From the NCBI GenBank assembly GCA_012064385.1, contig QRDG01000533.1, positions 959,651-1,023,650 on the forward strand: DNA of 64,000 bases, read 5' to 3'. The notes beneath the pieces were generated by a model that made no database searches, was not told the origin of the DNA, and saw only the letters and a program-made list of their open reading frames with translations. The translations under genes were made by a program, and so were the position numbers. Below, piece after piece: positions 10,482-19,462 of this stretch. Every line of letters begins with the position of its first letter. Positions within the stretch are counted from its first letter, which is position 1. The DNA comes from Puccinellia tenuiflora. Taxonomy: Eukaryota; Streptophyta; Magnoliopsida; Poales; Poaceae.

Positions 10482-11939
10482 ATGGCAAGTTCAAGCAAGG
10501 CCAAGGGAAAGAACAAGAAGGTGCCTGCCTCCAAGGAAAGGGCTGAGTTTGTGGTCAACCCGGATGAACCGGTACATGATGATTGGGGTAAGCTTTCCCC
10601 CTTTGAGTTTCACCGTGATCGTCTTGAGTTCAATCCATATGAGTTTGGTCAGCGCACTAGTAGTGATGAGAGATTCTATTGCAAGATGCATGAGGTAGTT
10701 TATCATAATGTGGTGTGCAAACTCAAGAATCCTTATGTGCCTCAATTTCACTTTGATATGGAGATGTTAAGGAAATGTAAACCCGAGGTGATGGAGCTCA
10801 TGGATTATCATGGAATTAGTTTGCTTATGAATTGTGACATTCATTTTTCACCGGATTTGCTTCGGGAATTTTATGCCACCGTCTACTTTTCGGAGGAGAA
10901 CCCTAGAACCATGCATTGGATGAGTGGTGGTGTCAAATGTGAAGCCACACTTGCTGAGTTTGGTGAACTCTTTGGTCTTGAGGAGCTACCGTTTTGCCCA
11001 CTCTCCTACCTCCGTGTTCATGTTGATGGAAGCAAGATTATGAAGGCCCGTACCGGAATTGCTCATTGCTATGCTCTCGGGGATGGACTTCTTCACTCTC
11101 CCCGGGTCGCTTTCTTCACCCCCTTTTGGAAGGATGTACATTTCATTTTGAGGAACACTATTCACGTCAAGTATGGGGAGAAGGATGAGGTCCGCGGTTG
11201 GATGATCAATCTTTTATATCACATTGAGAGATCTATGAGGTTTGGCAAGAAACTAGATGTTTTGGATTACATGTGGCAAGAGATACACCACGTGGTTCTT
11301 TCAAAGAAGGTTCCCATATATGGTCAATACATTCAAAAGCTCATCAACACCAAGCTTGATCAAGAAATTCAGATCACCTACTATGAGTTCATCAAGCCCT
11401 CTCGCCATGTCCTTGGTAGCTATGAAGTGCAAGAGAATGAGGATGGGGAAGATAATGTTGTGCCGGTTGCCCCTTCTAGAAGCAAGTGTGCTCGCCGCAC
11501 TTCATCTGACAATGCGGGCACATCTCAAGTTGATCCTCAAGTTGAAGCTCAAGTTGATCCACAAGTTGACACTTCTCAAGTGGAACCTCAAGTTGAAGCG
11601 CCTAAGAAGAAGCACCTCTTCAAGTCCATCATTCAGAAAATGAATTGCTTCTTTATTCACAAGGAAAACTCAGATTTCAAGGCCTACCAAAGGCAAAAGC
11701 AACAGAACCGCAACATTCGTGCGATCATGACCAAACTTGAGTTGCCTTGCGCGGAGAGCTCCGAGGAAGTTTCAGAAAACACCTTCAAGTCCAAGAACAC
11801 GTATTGGCTTGGCGATGATGCCTCTTCTCTTGGTTCCTTTTGGCCCGGGAATGATGGTGCTTCGGGCTCCGGACAGGCTCCTAATGATGGTGATACAAGA
11901 AGATTTGATGGCTTTGGCCATGACGGCTCCTTCGAGTGA
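10482..11939 (+). CDS. Extra ORF of Copia A, plant-transposon-protein-like (485 aa)
   Basis: I start this at ATG 10482 (MASSSKAKGK); in-frame codons upstream lack an ATG. The N-terminus is Lys/Ser-rich. The region of about residues 110-290 has the layout I associate with the 'putative plant transposon protein' domain (PF20167-like): LLREFYATVYF, then TMHWMSGG, then AEFGELFGLEE, then a conserved helical part with WMINLLYHIERSM. The C-terminal third has short repeats of the type QVDPQVEAQ (11,525-11,610), a basic PKKKH patch and a Gly/Ser/Asp-rich end. It has no gag zinc knuckle and no clear transmembrane segment, so it is not obviously an envelope protein. It occupies the position where SIRE-type elements carry an extra ORF. 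The frame is fully open although pol is broken. Function unknown. Confidence 0.7.
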   Translation: MASSSKAKGKNKKVPASKERAEFVVNPDEPVHDDWGKLSPFEFHRDRLEFNPYEFGQRTSSDERFYCKMHEVVYHNVVCKLKNPYVPQFHFDMEMLRKCKPEVMELMDYHGISLLMNCDIHFSPDLLREFYATVYFSEENPRTMHWMSGGVKCEATLAEFGELFGLEELPFCPLSYLRVHVDGSKIMKARTGIAHCYALGDGLLHSPRVAFFTPFWKDVHFILRNTIHVKYGEKDEVRGWMINLLYHIERSMRFGKKLDVLDYMWQEIHHVVLSKKVPIYGQYIQKLINTKLDQEIQITYYEFIKPSRHVLGSYEVQENEDGEDNVVPVAPSRSKCARRTSSDNAGTSQVDPQVEAQVDPQVDTSQVEPQVEAPKKKHLFKSIIQKMNCFFIHKENSDFKAYQRQKQQNRNIRAIMTKLELPCAESSEEVSENTFKSKNTYWLGDDASSLGSFWPGNDGASGSGQAPNDGDTRRFDGFGHDGSFE

Positions 11940-12448
11940 TTACCCGGACGCTTCTCTCCGCTTTCCTCCTTTTTGGTGTCTTGATGCCAAAGGGGGAGAA
12001 AGTCTCCGGGGATTTGCATTCATGTTTAGCATACGTTTTCTATTTGCTTCTTTGAATTTGCATTTGGCTTAGTTGAAGTTGAACTCTATTTCCTTATGTT
12101 CTTGGACCTCGGTATCTTTATTGTCTGCAATGTTAAATTATTGTAAAAGACTATGGATTTCGGTATTCGGATCTATCTATGGTTGAGTCTACATAGTATT
12201 GTGTGTGAATATAATTGTCGACATCGCTTCACACAAGGTATGATACTTCTCTCAAAATCTCAACCTAAGATGGATGTGTGTATGTCATTTGATTATATCT
12301 TGTTGGGTTGTTTCCCCTCTTATGTGTGTATTTGCATTCATGGCAAATAAAACTTGAGCACACATTTAGGGGGAGCCCCTTTTTCTTTTTGTTAAACATG
12401 ATCTAGTGTGATGTTGTATTGCAAATCCGAGTGTTGTCATCTAACACC
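11940..12448 (+). other. Copia A 3' untranslated region with extra polypurine tracts
   Basis: No gene seen. PPT-like tracts occur at about 11989-12000 (CCAAAGGGGGAGAAAG) and about 12367-12377 (TTAGGGGGAGCC), before the terminal PPT at 12449. Confidence 0.6.
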
Positions 12449-12514
12449 AAAAAGGGGGAGATTGAAAGAACATTTGCCTTTCCCTCTATGTTTTGTGTGT
12501 TAGATGACAACACT
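12430..12514. repeat. 18 bp inverted repeat straddling the PPT/LTR junction
   Basis: AGTGTTGTCATCTAACAC at 12430-12447 is the exact reverse complement of 12497-12514. The 49-base loop contains the PPT and the first 34 bases of the LTR. Confidence 0.9.
12449..12462 (+). other. Polypurine tract of Copia A
   Basis: AAAAAGGGGGAGAT immediately before the TG that begins the 3' LTR. This form is typical of SIRE/Ji/Opie-type elements. Confidence 0.85.
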
Positions 12515-12830
12515 TGTGATATTTTGATATATTGCTAAGTGTGACAGGGTTGAAATTTCTATTGTTGGAGTTTGGTTCTCATCAAAAGAAAAGGAGAAAG
12601 TGCTTGTGCCCTGTCAGGCTGGCCAGGCCGGGTCCAGGCCAGCCCCAGGTCGGGTCCAGGCCGGCCCCTGGCCGGCGGCTTCGGGGTGCCCCCCCCCCTA
12701 GTCTCCTGCATCACCTCCAGGCCGGGGTCTGGCCGGATCCAGGCCGGCTGGTTCGGCTATTTTGCAGGACTGAAGTTCAGAATAAAGGCAGTGTCGACAG
12801 CTTCCCTGAAGCTATTTCCAGCTCACTGAT
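12463..12830 (+). mobile_element. 3' LTR of Copia A (partial)
   Basis: The LTR starts TGAAAGAACA after the PPT. It contains a GC-rich cluster of CCAGGCCGG units at about 12615-12755, like the one at 10045-10200. No CA end or target duplication was found. LTR-like sequence stops near 12,830, so it appears truncated there. The exact end is uncertain. Confidence 0.6.
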
Positions 12831-14041
12831 AATCTGAGAGCCTGTATTGAGAACACTTGGATTTGTAAATGATGAAGGATCTATCACAGTCGTTCCATCA
12901 ATCGGCGTGGTCAGACTGCATCTGAGCCAATTAGAAAAGCATGTACAATGGTATGTAGGATGTTAAGTAGGTCTAATCTATAATGAGAGTAACTATAGTA
13001 TAGTCAGAGAAAATCGCCTAGATAAGACATACAGAAAGGCAAGATGGCTCTGTGCATAGATCCTTTCGATTAGCTAACAGTGTATAATCAGAGCAATTTG
13101 TGCATGACCAACACTGGGAGGGACAAATAGATGGTTGTGCATAGATGGCATCACAAGAATCTGAAAGTTACACCCATGAGGCCATGACCATGACCCATCA
13201 ATACAACTTAGGTAATGTCAAAGCTGAACTGAGATGCACATGCAGCAAGCAAAATGTATGTTCTAAGTTCTAACATACTACTAATACTTGCCAGTGTGAC
13301 AAAATAATGTAAGAAAATAGGTTCACAAAACTCACAAAATAAGCTATTCATCCTTGTTCATGGATTTGTTCATAGGGATTAGAGTTTAATTTCGCATGCT
13401 TAGTTCTTAATTTTAGCTTGCAATTTAACCGTTTAATACAAAAGCATTAGAGGATGATACCGTTTAATACAAAAGCATAAAAAATAGTATTGGCTGTTAA
13501 AAGATAGAGAATAATTTTCGTAAGCAGCATTAAAGACATAGAATAGCTTGCAATTTTTATAAACATTAGATGGTGCACCTAACTATACCAAACAGAAATT
13601 ATTATATCACCTCACAGGAGACTCCTCATATACAAAATAGACCTAGTAAGCTAAACGCGGATGGGCAGCGAGTGATTAAAGTGGAAACCCACTGTGTGAC
13701 TGAATTAACTAAAGGGCATTTACAAAATTCAGTTTAAAACAGAGCCTGATCCCAAAGCAGAGGAACTTTGGAGAACATGTAAACCATGGATTGGGGTGTC
13801 TGAAGGGTAATCACAACTTCTAACTTTGGAGAACAGGTAAACCATGACCAAATAATTTTCATAAGCAGCAGCCGTATGCGAACCAAGAACTCGAGCACAA
13901 CTAAAACTACAACTACAAACTACATGGAATTTTTATGCACAATAAACTACATTACTACCCGCTATAAATTTATATGGACTAAAGAGAGGGGGATGGGGGT
14001 GGATGGGGGGGGGAGAGATTGTGCAGGATTGGGGGACTTAC

Positions 14042-14247
14042 AGATGCTCATGGACACCTTTGATTCATCCGCTTCTGGAACTGGGGTCTGACTTGGTGGC
14101 GTGCATCTACTGGGGATTAACCTCTTCTGTTTGGCCTTGGTAAAAAATTCTTTGAGTATAACTTGTTTTTTTTTACCATTCGATTCTACTTCACAAACAA
14201 ATGAAGCTTTAGTGTCGGGACAATAAATAATCCTACTTGATTTCTGA
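14042..14247 (-). pseudogene. Unidentified open exon with consensus splice borders
   Basis: On the minus strand an acceptor (CATTTTCAG, before 14247) opens a 206 bp exon. One frame reads through without a stop to a donor ATCT/GTAAGT at 14042. The encoded segment is basic and hydrophilic, with VESNGKKKQVILKEFFTKAK followed by a Pro/Thr-rich part ending SKVSMSI. I do not recognise the protein. It lies downstream of the second leader copy, so it may belong to a different gene fragment from the IPCS-like exons. Confidence 0.45.
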
Positions 14248-15123
14248 CTGAAAATGATTCACAAGAAAGGACATGACAAATTGATTTATGGTTGCTGCTA
14301 TGTACATTAATGATTGGATGCTGGCCCTTCAACCCAGCCTTGAGATGGTCCTTATCTCATAGAAACAAACCTCAACTTTGTTTCATAAGGACCAGGAACA
14401 ATCATATTAACCTCCCACAATTACTGAGTGCAGGAATACTTGTTCAGATCAAGACAATTGCCAGGAACACTTCAATATGACACGCATGAGATGTGACACC
14501 ATTAGTTGATCTAGAGGTACATAATAAAATACGTAATGGTAATCAATCTGGAGAGAGATTTTAATAAGCAAACAAAAAGAAATATCATGGTATCACCATG
14601 GCACAAGTGCAAGTGCACTGGGCATCCAGAAGAACAGAAATTCTATACATCCCAATCACTGTAAGTGCTAAACCATCGTCCTTTCACCTGTAACATGAAT
14701 CCAATGATAACTTAAAATGGAATATGAAATGTATATAACTATCTCTAAAAGGTAATATATATTAAAAATAGATTGCCTAGTCGTATCTTTGTAGAGCCTA
14801 GCTAGAGAACAACAAAGTAATGCAGAGAACAAAACATGGGAGTTGTACTATATAATGCAAGAAAATATACTATTTTGCCATTCACAGATACAACGTAGAC
14901 TAATTGAAAAGGGACATTTAGATACTATGTAAAGCAAAAAAAAAAGGGAGTTGTAGTATACAATGCTACAAAATATACTTTTGCTTATGACAAAAGATAT
15001 CCTGCAATATTTCAAGAAACTGGAAAATAACGCAAACAACAAAAACAAAGATTATTGTGCTTAGGGGAGAAGCGATGCAGCAAGGGGAAGGAGGAGTCGG
15101 GGGCAGAGAAATGAAGCGGATGG

Positions 15124-15182
15124 GGTGAGCGCGAATGATGCGGCGGCTAGGGTTTCCTACGGGGGTTTTGTCTCACAGAGTG
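15124..15182 (-). repeat. Second copy of gene-leader core (direct repeat with 18018-18076)
   Basis: About 59 bp nearly identical to 18018-18076, including the stretch CGGCGGCTAGGGTTTCCTAC and then GGGGGTTTTGTCTCACAGAGTG on the + strand. On the minus strand it reads as a leader with AAACCCTAGCCGCCGC. Confidence 0.85.
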
Positions 15183-16390
15183 AAAAAATGAACGGCTTAG
15201 ATGAATGCGGAAATTATTCTCGGATTGGTACTGAGCAACAACACTTTTACTATATCTATATGTATATAAAACAAAAGTAGCTATCAATTGGAAGTCTATT
15301 TTATTTACCTATGCATATGCATGTAGCAAGATGAGCATATGCTCATTTTTGGGAAGAGAGGCGCACCATGGCCACGGCTGGGCTGAGCTGATTTCCACGT
15401 TGGTCTGCATGTCCTCTGTGCCAACTCCCTTGAAGAAGCAACTGTAGTGATAATAAGAAGGATCCCATGACAGTGATAATAAGAAAATACGCAATCATTC
15501 AATTTTAATCTAAAATTACAGTAATGTTGAGCTAGTCACACACAAAAGTCACCCATTTTATTTCTGTGCGAGACATGGTTTTCATAGCTTCATTATTATA
15601 AAGCATGTGTCTACAAAGGAGTAGTGTCTTCCTGAAATAGTTCATGCAAAGTCATTCAGGAGCACGATTTTGCCAGAACCATACTCCACCAACAACAATA
15701 AATAATCTGGCAAGAAAATTCCCCTGCTAAACTGAATAGAAACTCGCCACCAGCGGTAAATAATAGAACAAAATACCCTAGAAGAAAGATGCACTAATAC
15801 CCTCAAACCACAGAGAAGGGTTGGCGGATGCTCACCTTGGCTCGTCACCATCTCAGGTACAACACAAACACCAACGTTGGCTGCTCCTGCATCAACCATC
15901 ATAGAATTTGTATCCACAAAACCAATCCCAGTTCAAACCTGAGCACACCGCAAATCTGCAAGTAGGGGCACAGGAACATCTCACGTACAACACAAACACC
16001 AACATTGAATATGTAGGTGATAGAAACACGCATCTAGAATGCTTAAATTCCAAGCCTGGGTCAAAAATAAGGTTGCCCCGATCATGTACATCAGACTAAA
16101 AATCTACAACGCCAGTAAAAGAATACCCTTCCCCACAGTCCAAGCAAGTCCATGAAGTTCCTGTACTTTACTTCAAACAAACCTGAATATGAAAGAGAAC
16201 ACCATTGGAACCAAATAAAAACTAAACAATGTGCATTTACTGAAGCTCAAGGTAACTACATAGGGTCTGACCTCCGTGAAATCCATTTGTATTTTGTAAA
16301 GAGGAAACATGACACCAGAGTGTGTCTCATTCTTCAATAAAAATTGGTATGACAGGCAGGTACATCTACGGTAGTGGAATATTTACCTAC

Positions 16391-16486
16391 CATGCACGAA
16401 CAACATCAACACTGTAGTGTTTGCGAGAAGCTACTATAAGAATGCTCTGAGCAACATGGATACACCATGCAAACACCTTTATAAAC
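16391..16486 (-). pseudogene. IPCS-like exon b (second His and Asp of the active site)
   Basis: A 96 bp exon on the minus strand between acceptor TTTCAG/G and donor GCATG/GTAGGTAA. It encodes a hydrophobic helix followed by RKHYSVDVV, the HY(S/T)xDV motif of the sphingomyelin synthase/IPC synthase family, which carries the second catalytic His and the Asp. I recognise it as matching plant inositolphosphorylceramide synthases (family resemblance from memory), Golgi multi-pass membrane enzymes that transfer phosphoinositol to ceramide. The next expected residues after VVxAW are missing: the sequence runs into the donor or a stop. Exon a lies 88 bp away. Confidence 0.65.
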
Positions 16487-16574
16487 CTGAAACGAAATTA
16501 AAATACACCATGCATCTATTTCAAACATTATCAAAACTTGGAAACATCCACACGCACACATGTTAAAACCTCAC

Positions 16575-16670
16575 CTTATACTCCATATTTCAGGTAGGTT
16601 GTGATAAAGACCAGAGTGAAGATCATGTGCGATGAAAAAATCAATCAGTCACCACATCCATAAATTACAC
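16575..16670 (-). pseudogene. IPCS-like exon a (CGD...SSH motif), disabled
   Basis: A 96 bp exon on the minus strand. It begins after acceptor TTTCCAGTAG, reads GCGD, then an inserted TGA (16645-16647), then LIFSSHMIFTLVFITTYLKYG, and ends at donor GTGAGG. CGDxxxSxH is the first catalytic-His motif of the family, normally directly upstream of exon b. Besides the stop, the exon end is one base short for joining in frame with exon b, so it is a decayed copy. No N-terminal exons are found between here and the leader at 17.3-18.4 kb. Confidence 0.65.
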
Positions 16671-18017
16671 CTACTGGAAAAATCATCTATCACCATTAAT
16701 TTAAGATATTCAGACAAAAATAAACCAGCAAATTAAATTGTTTCTCCTGAAGGAGTGTTCCTGTTGTTATTTCACTCCTTTTAATTTGCAATGTTCTCTA
16801 TAAGCAAAACACTGATTGTCGCTCTGTTTTAAACATTTCCAAATAAACATTTGCATTAGAAATACTGAGAAAACCAGCAGGAACAAGAATTGGATCATTC
16901 GGCCAACTTCATAAAGCTGAAGTTCACTTACCAGTAGCACTCCATGGATCATTTCTTTGGTGTTCTTAATTTCTGAACCAATATTCATTCTCATCCGCTG
17001 CATTATTCGAACACCTGGGCGCTAGGTCTTGCACCCACCTCTCTCCATCATCCCTGGTTGCTGCTGCCTGATGAGAGGACATATAGATTTGAGAAAAGAA
17101 GAGATTAATTGTAGAAGACCCAGTGGTCAGGATGAACTCAATATGGTGCATATAAGAGAAAAAAGGGGGGAAAGTGAAGTGGGAGGATGAGCATACTTGT
17201 AGCAGCCAGTCTGAGAATGGACAGAAGGAATGGAGGCAAAACTAATCTAGGGTTTGGGAATGGTTGCCATACCTTGAGAAGAGAAATTGTAGAACAATCA
17301 GGTCAGCTTCGGCAGCCTGCGTATCGGCCGCTGCCAATGAACAACCGATTCTTGTCTCTGCTTGAAAAAGAGAAGGAGAGGAGGTAGAGCCTGGTTAGGG
17401 TAGATTTTGGACCAGCTATCTTCCCCGACCAAAGCCATAGGCTACAAATCCACTGCTCCGCTCTAATTTGGAAGCCGCTGACAGTCCACAACAGCACGAG
17501 CTCATACCTGCTGCAGGTTGACGGTTGCAACCGACGCATCGCTGCTGCGCCGCTCCCTCGCGGGGACGCCTCCCCTGCCTCCTCTTCGCCCGCACCGACC
17601 GCCGCCACTGCCATGCTGCTTCTCCTCCCGCAACCCCCGCCGTCCTCCTCGCCGGCAGGTCGCTGGCCGTCCGAGCCGCCGTCGAGCTGAGTGCCTGTCC
17701 GCTGCCTCCTCTTCACCCGTGGCGACCAACGCCGCCGCCATGCTCCTTCTCCTGCCGTGACCCCCGGCGTCCTTCTCGCCGCCAGGTCGCCGGTCTGAGC
17801 CGCCTTCGAGCCGAGCGGCCGCGGTCGCCGCCGTCCAGGCCGCTGTCCTGCTCTTCCTCTTTTATCCTCCGCCCACCTCCCACAAGCACCCCTCTCCACA
17901 GCGGCGAGCGCGCGGCGCATGGCAAGGGCGGCAGTCGTCGGGGAGGGGAGGCGGGGTAGCATCAGTGGCGGCGGATTGGGGAAGGAGGGGGAGGAGGCAG
18001 GATTGGGAAAGCGGGGC

Positions 18018-18076
18018 TGAGCACGAATGACGCGGCGGCTAGGGTTTCCTACGGGGGTTTTGTCTCACAGAGTGCT
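18018..18076 (-). repeat. First copy of gene-leader core
   Basis: Paired with 15124-15182. It lies about 330 bp downstream of the minus-strand TATA box at 18401. Confidence 0.85.
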
Positions 18077-18400
18077 CCGCCCACTGCTCTTCCCTACGAC
18101 GGCACGGGGCGCGGCGGCGGTGCGAGCAACTGGCTGCGCTCCTCCCACTGGACACCAACCACGCAGGTCGAGTAGGCGCCGCCGTGGAGATCCAATCTCG
18201 AGCATGACGGCGCATCTAGAGGAGCAGGGCGGCGCGGCGGCGGGCTAGGTGGCCAGGGAGCACGGGGATGGTAGCGTCGGGGCTCGGAACTGCTCGCGCT
18301 TCTGCACGTCGCCGCGGCGGCGGGCTAGACGTCGAGGAATGATTGGGGGAGAGCGCGAGGCAAGGGATTGGGCTAGGGTTTCCACCGTGGCGGACGCAGC

Positions 18401-18409
18401 TTATATACC
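18401..18409 (-). promoter_or_regulatory. Plant-type promoter of the minus-strand gene fragment
   Basis: The minus strand reads GGTATATAAGC, followed within 40 bases by GAAACCCTAGCCC and a GC-rich leader. Upstream (18,420-18,620) are several GACGGCTCAGATC-like direct and inverted elements common in grass promoters. No intact coding exon follows. Confidence 0.55.
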
Positions 18410-18687
18410 GCAGAGCAAAATGACTATTTTGCCCATATAAAATGGACGGCTCAGATCGACGCGGGTTTTCACCCTCTGATCCGACGGCTCACGGTGGGCA
18501 GTCGCTGCGAGGAAAGCTATGTGTACCGAATTGTCCAGCCACCAAGACGCTGACCGGTGGAACCAGGGACAGTAAAAAAAATCAACACCCGATCGGACGG
18601 CTGAGATCGCATCTGGATTCTATAGAACGGTCAGCATTTGCTGAGCTCTGGGAAGCACCAGTCCTCACCCAAGGATGTATTCTTTAG

Positions 18688-18838
18688 ATGTAATCAGCTG
18701 AGTTTGGTGACACGAGAAATATAGAAGGGAGAAAATTAAAGGCTCTGGCCAAGAGGCGTCGGCCGAGCACCAAAATTCCTTTGTGTGTATGTTGTTGTGT
18801 CCACCGATATGTGTGTTGTATCTTGGGCAGATTCATCA
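18688..18838 (+). mobile_element. Copia B, truncated LTR (right end of first LTR)
   Basis: Matches 26,793-26,890: GTAATCAGCTGAGTTTGGTG at the left and GGGCAGATTCATCA at the right. It has about 53 extra bases (18,731-18,783) absent from the other copy. The left part of this LTR is missing. Confidence 0.75.
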
Positions 18839-18840
18839 TT

Positions 18841-18852
18841 TGGTATCAGAGC
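18841..18852 (+). other. Primer binding site of Copia B
   Basis: TGGTATCAGAGC, complementary to the 3' end of initiator tRNA-Met, two bases after the LTR end. Confidence 0.85.
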
Positions 18853-19275
18853 GAGGTGCATCAAGTTTCGAGTCTTCATCGTCGTCGAGTTGCGTCACGA
18901 GCGAGGAGAAGGCATGATGCCCGGTAAGTTGCGTCACCGGCGGCAAGGAGGTGATGGCCATGGCGCGGAGGCCATTGTCGTGAGGAGTTCATCGTCCACA
19001 CGTCCGATTCGCCGACAAGATGAGTCATCGGCGGCAACATGGAGGTGAGTCACGGCGAGTTGCGGCACCGGTGGCGAACATGAGGCAGCGAGCATGTCGC
19101 GGCGGCACACTCGCGGTGAAGGCGTAGGAGGTGTCCCTCTCATCGAGGCCAGGGGCAATCGGCGGCAATCGGCGCAACAAGATGGCATCAATGGCCGTCT
19201 TCGTATTGCAACGACGCCATCGACGACCATGGGCTTCAAGAGAGGAATAAATAATAACAAGATTAGGGATGTCAT
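18853..19275 (+). other. Copia B internal remnant 1
   Basis: 423 bp between the PBS and the next LTR start. It is rich in GGCGGCAA/GTTGCG units. No domain is recognisable and no PPT precedes the LTR. Most of the internal region has been deleted. Confidence 0.55.
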
Positions 19276-19434
19276 TGTTGGAACCAAATCTTGTTATTGG
19301 TGTTAGGCGTATAGGAATACACTAAGTTCTAACTAGTTGTATGTGTGGAGTCGGCGACATGGCGCAGCGGCCGTATCAGCAGCATAACTACGAGTGCAGT
19401 GAGCTGATGGGCAAGCCAGGACATGAGTACTGTG
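19276..19434 (+). mobile_element. Copia B middle LTR, left part (split by LINE)
   Basis: Starts TGTTGGAACCAAATCTTG. Its first 98 bases match the LTR start at 27,832. The LTR continues at 26,578 after the LINE. Confidence 0.75.
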
Positions 19435-19462
19435 GTGAGTTGGTTCCTGATCGATTCGAGTG

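Larger units (their letters stand above)
1..12830 (+). mobile_element. Copia element A (SIRE/Maximus-like), 5' LTR outside window
   Basis: The order is gag, protease, integrase, RT, RNase H, extra ORF, PPT and start of the 3' LTR. Integrase before RT defines Copia. The very long gag with a coiled-coil tail, the extra ORF after pol and the PPT of the form AAAAAGGGGGAGAT followed by TG point to the SIRE/Maximus lineage (inference). The 5' LTR and PBS lie left of base 1. Bases 1-37 are the end of the leader. Solo LTR C (3944-7525) interrupts it. The right end is uncertain because recognisable LTR sequence fades near 12,830. Pol is inactivated by at least five lesions, while gag and the extra ORF remain open. 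Confidence 0.85.
12831..18687 (-). other. Gene-fragment region (minus strand), non-LTR DNA
   Basis: AT-rich DNA between Copia A and Copia B. On the minus strand it shows a plant-type promoter and GC-rich leader (18,410 down to 17,400), exon-like blocks with AG/GT borders, and a second copy of the leader core at 15,124-15,182. It includes two decayed IPCS-like exons and one unidentified open exon, listed separately. The rest (12,831-14,041; 14,248-15,123; 15,183-16,390; 16,671-18,017) shows no recognisable protein. There are short direct repeats, for example AACTTTGGAGAACA-GTAAACCATG at about 13,766 and 13,821, and CCGTTTAATACAAAAGCAT at 13,428 and 13,461. It could be a host pseudogene cluster or cargo of a Helitron or Pack-MULE; I found no ends for either. 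Confidence 0.5.

Noticed and set aside
10482..11939. Extra Copia A ORF as an envelope gene
   Set aside because: No signal peptide or transmembrane segment; domain layout fits a plant transposon protein better.
12881..13020. MITE suggested by GCATGTACAATGGTATG near 12,939
   Set aside because: No matching inverted terminal repeat or target duplication found nearby.
16767..17003. 78-codon minus frame next to the IPCS-like exons as IPCS N-terminus
   Set aside because: Shows none of the expected IPCS N-terminal sequence; contains an internal donor-like GTAAGT.
17303..17962. 219-codon minus frame near the gene-fragment leader
   Set aside because: Low-complexity Arg/Gly/Ala product of a GC-rich leader; no domain and no splice-consistent context.
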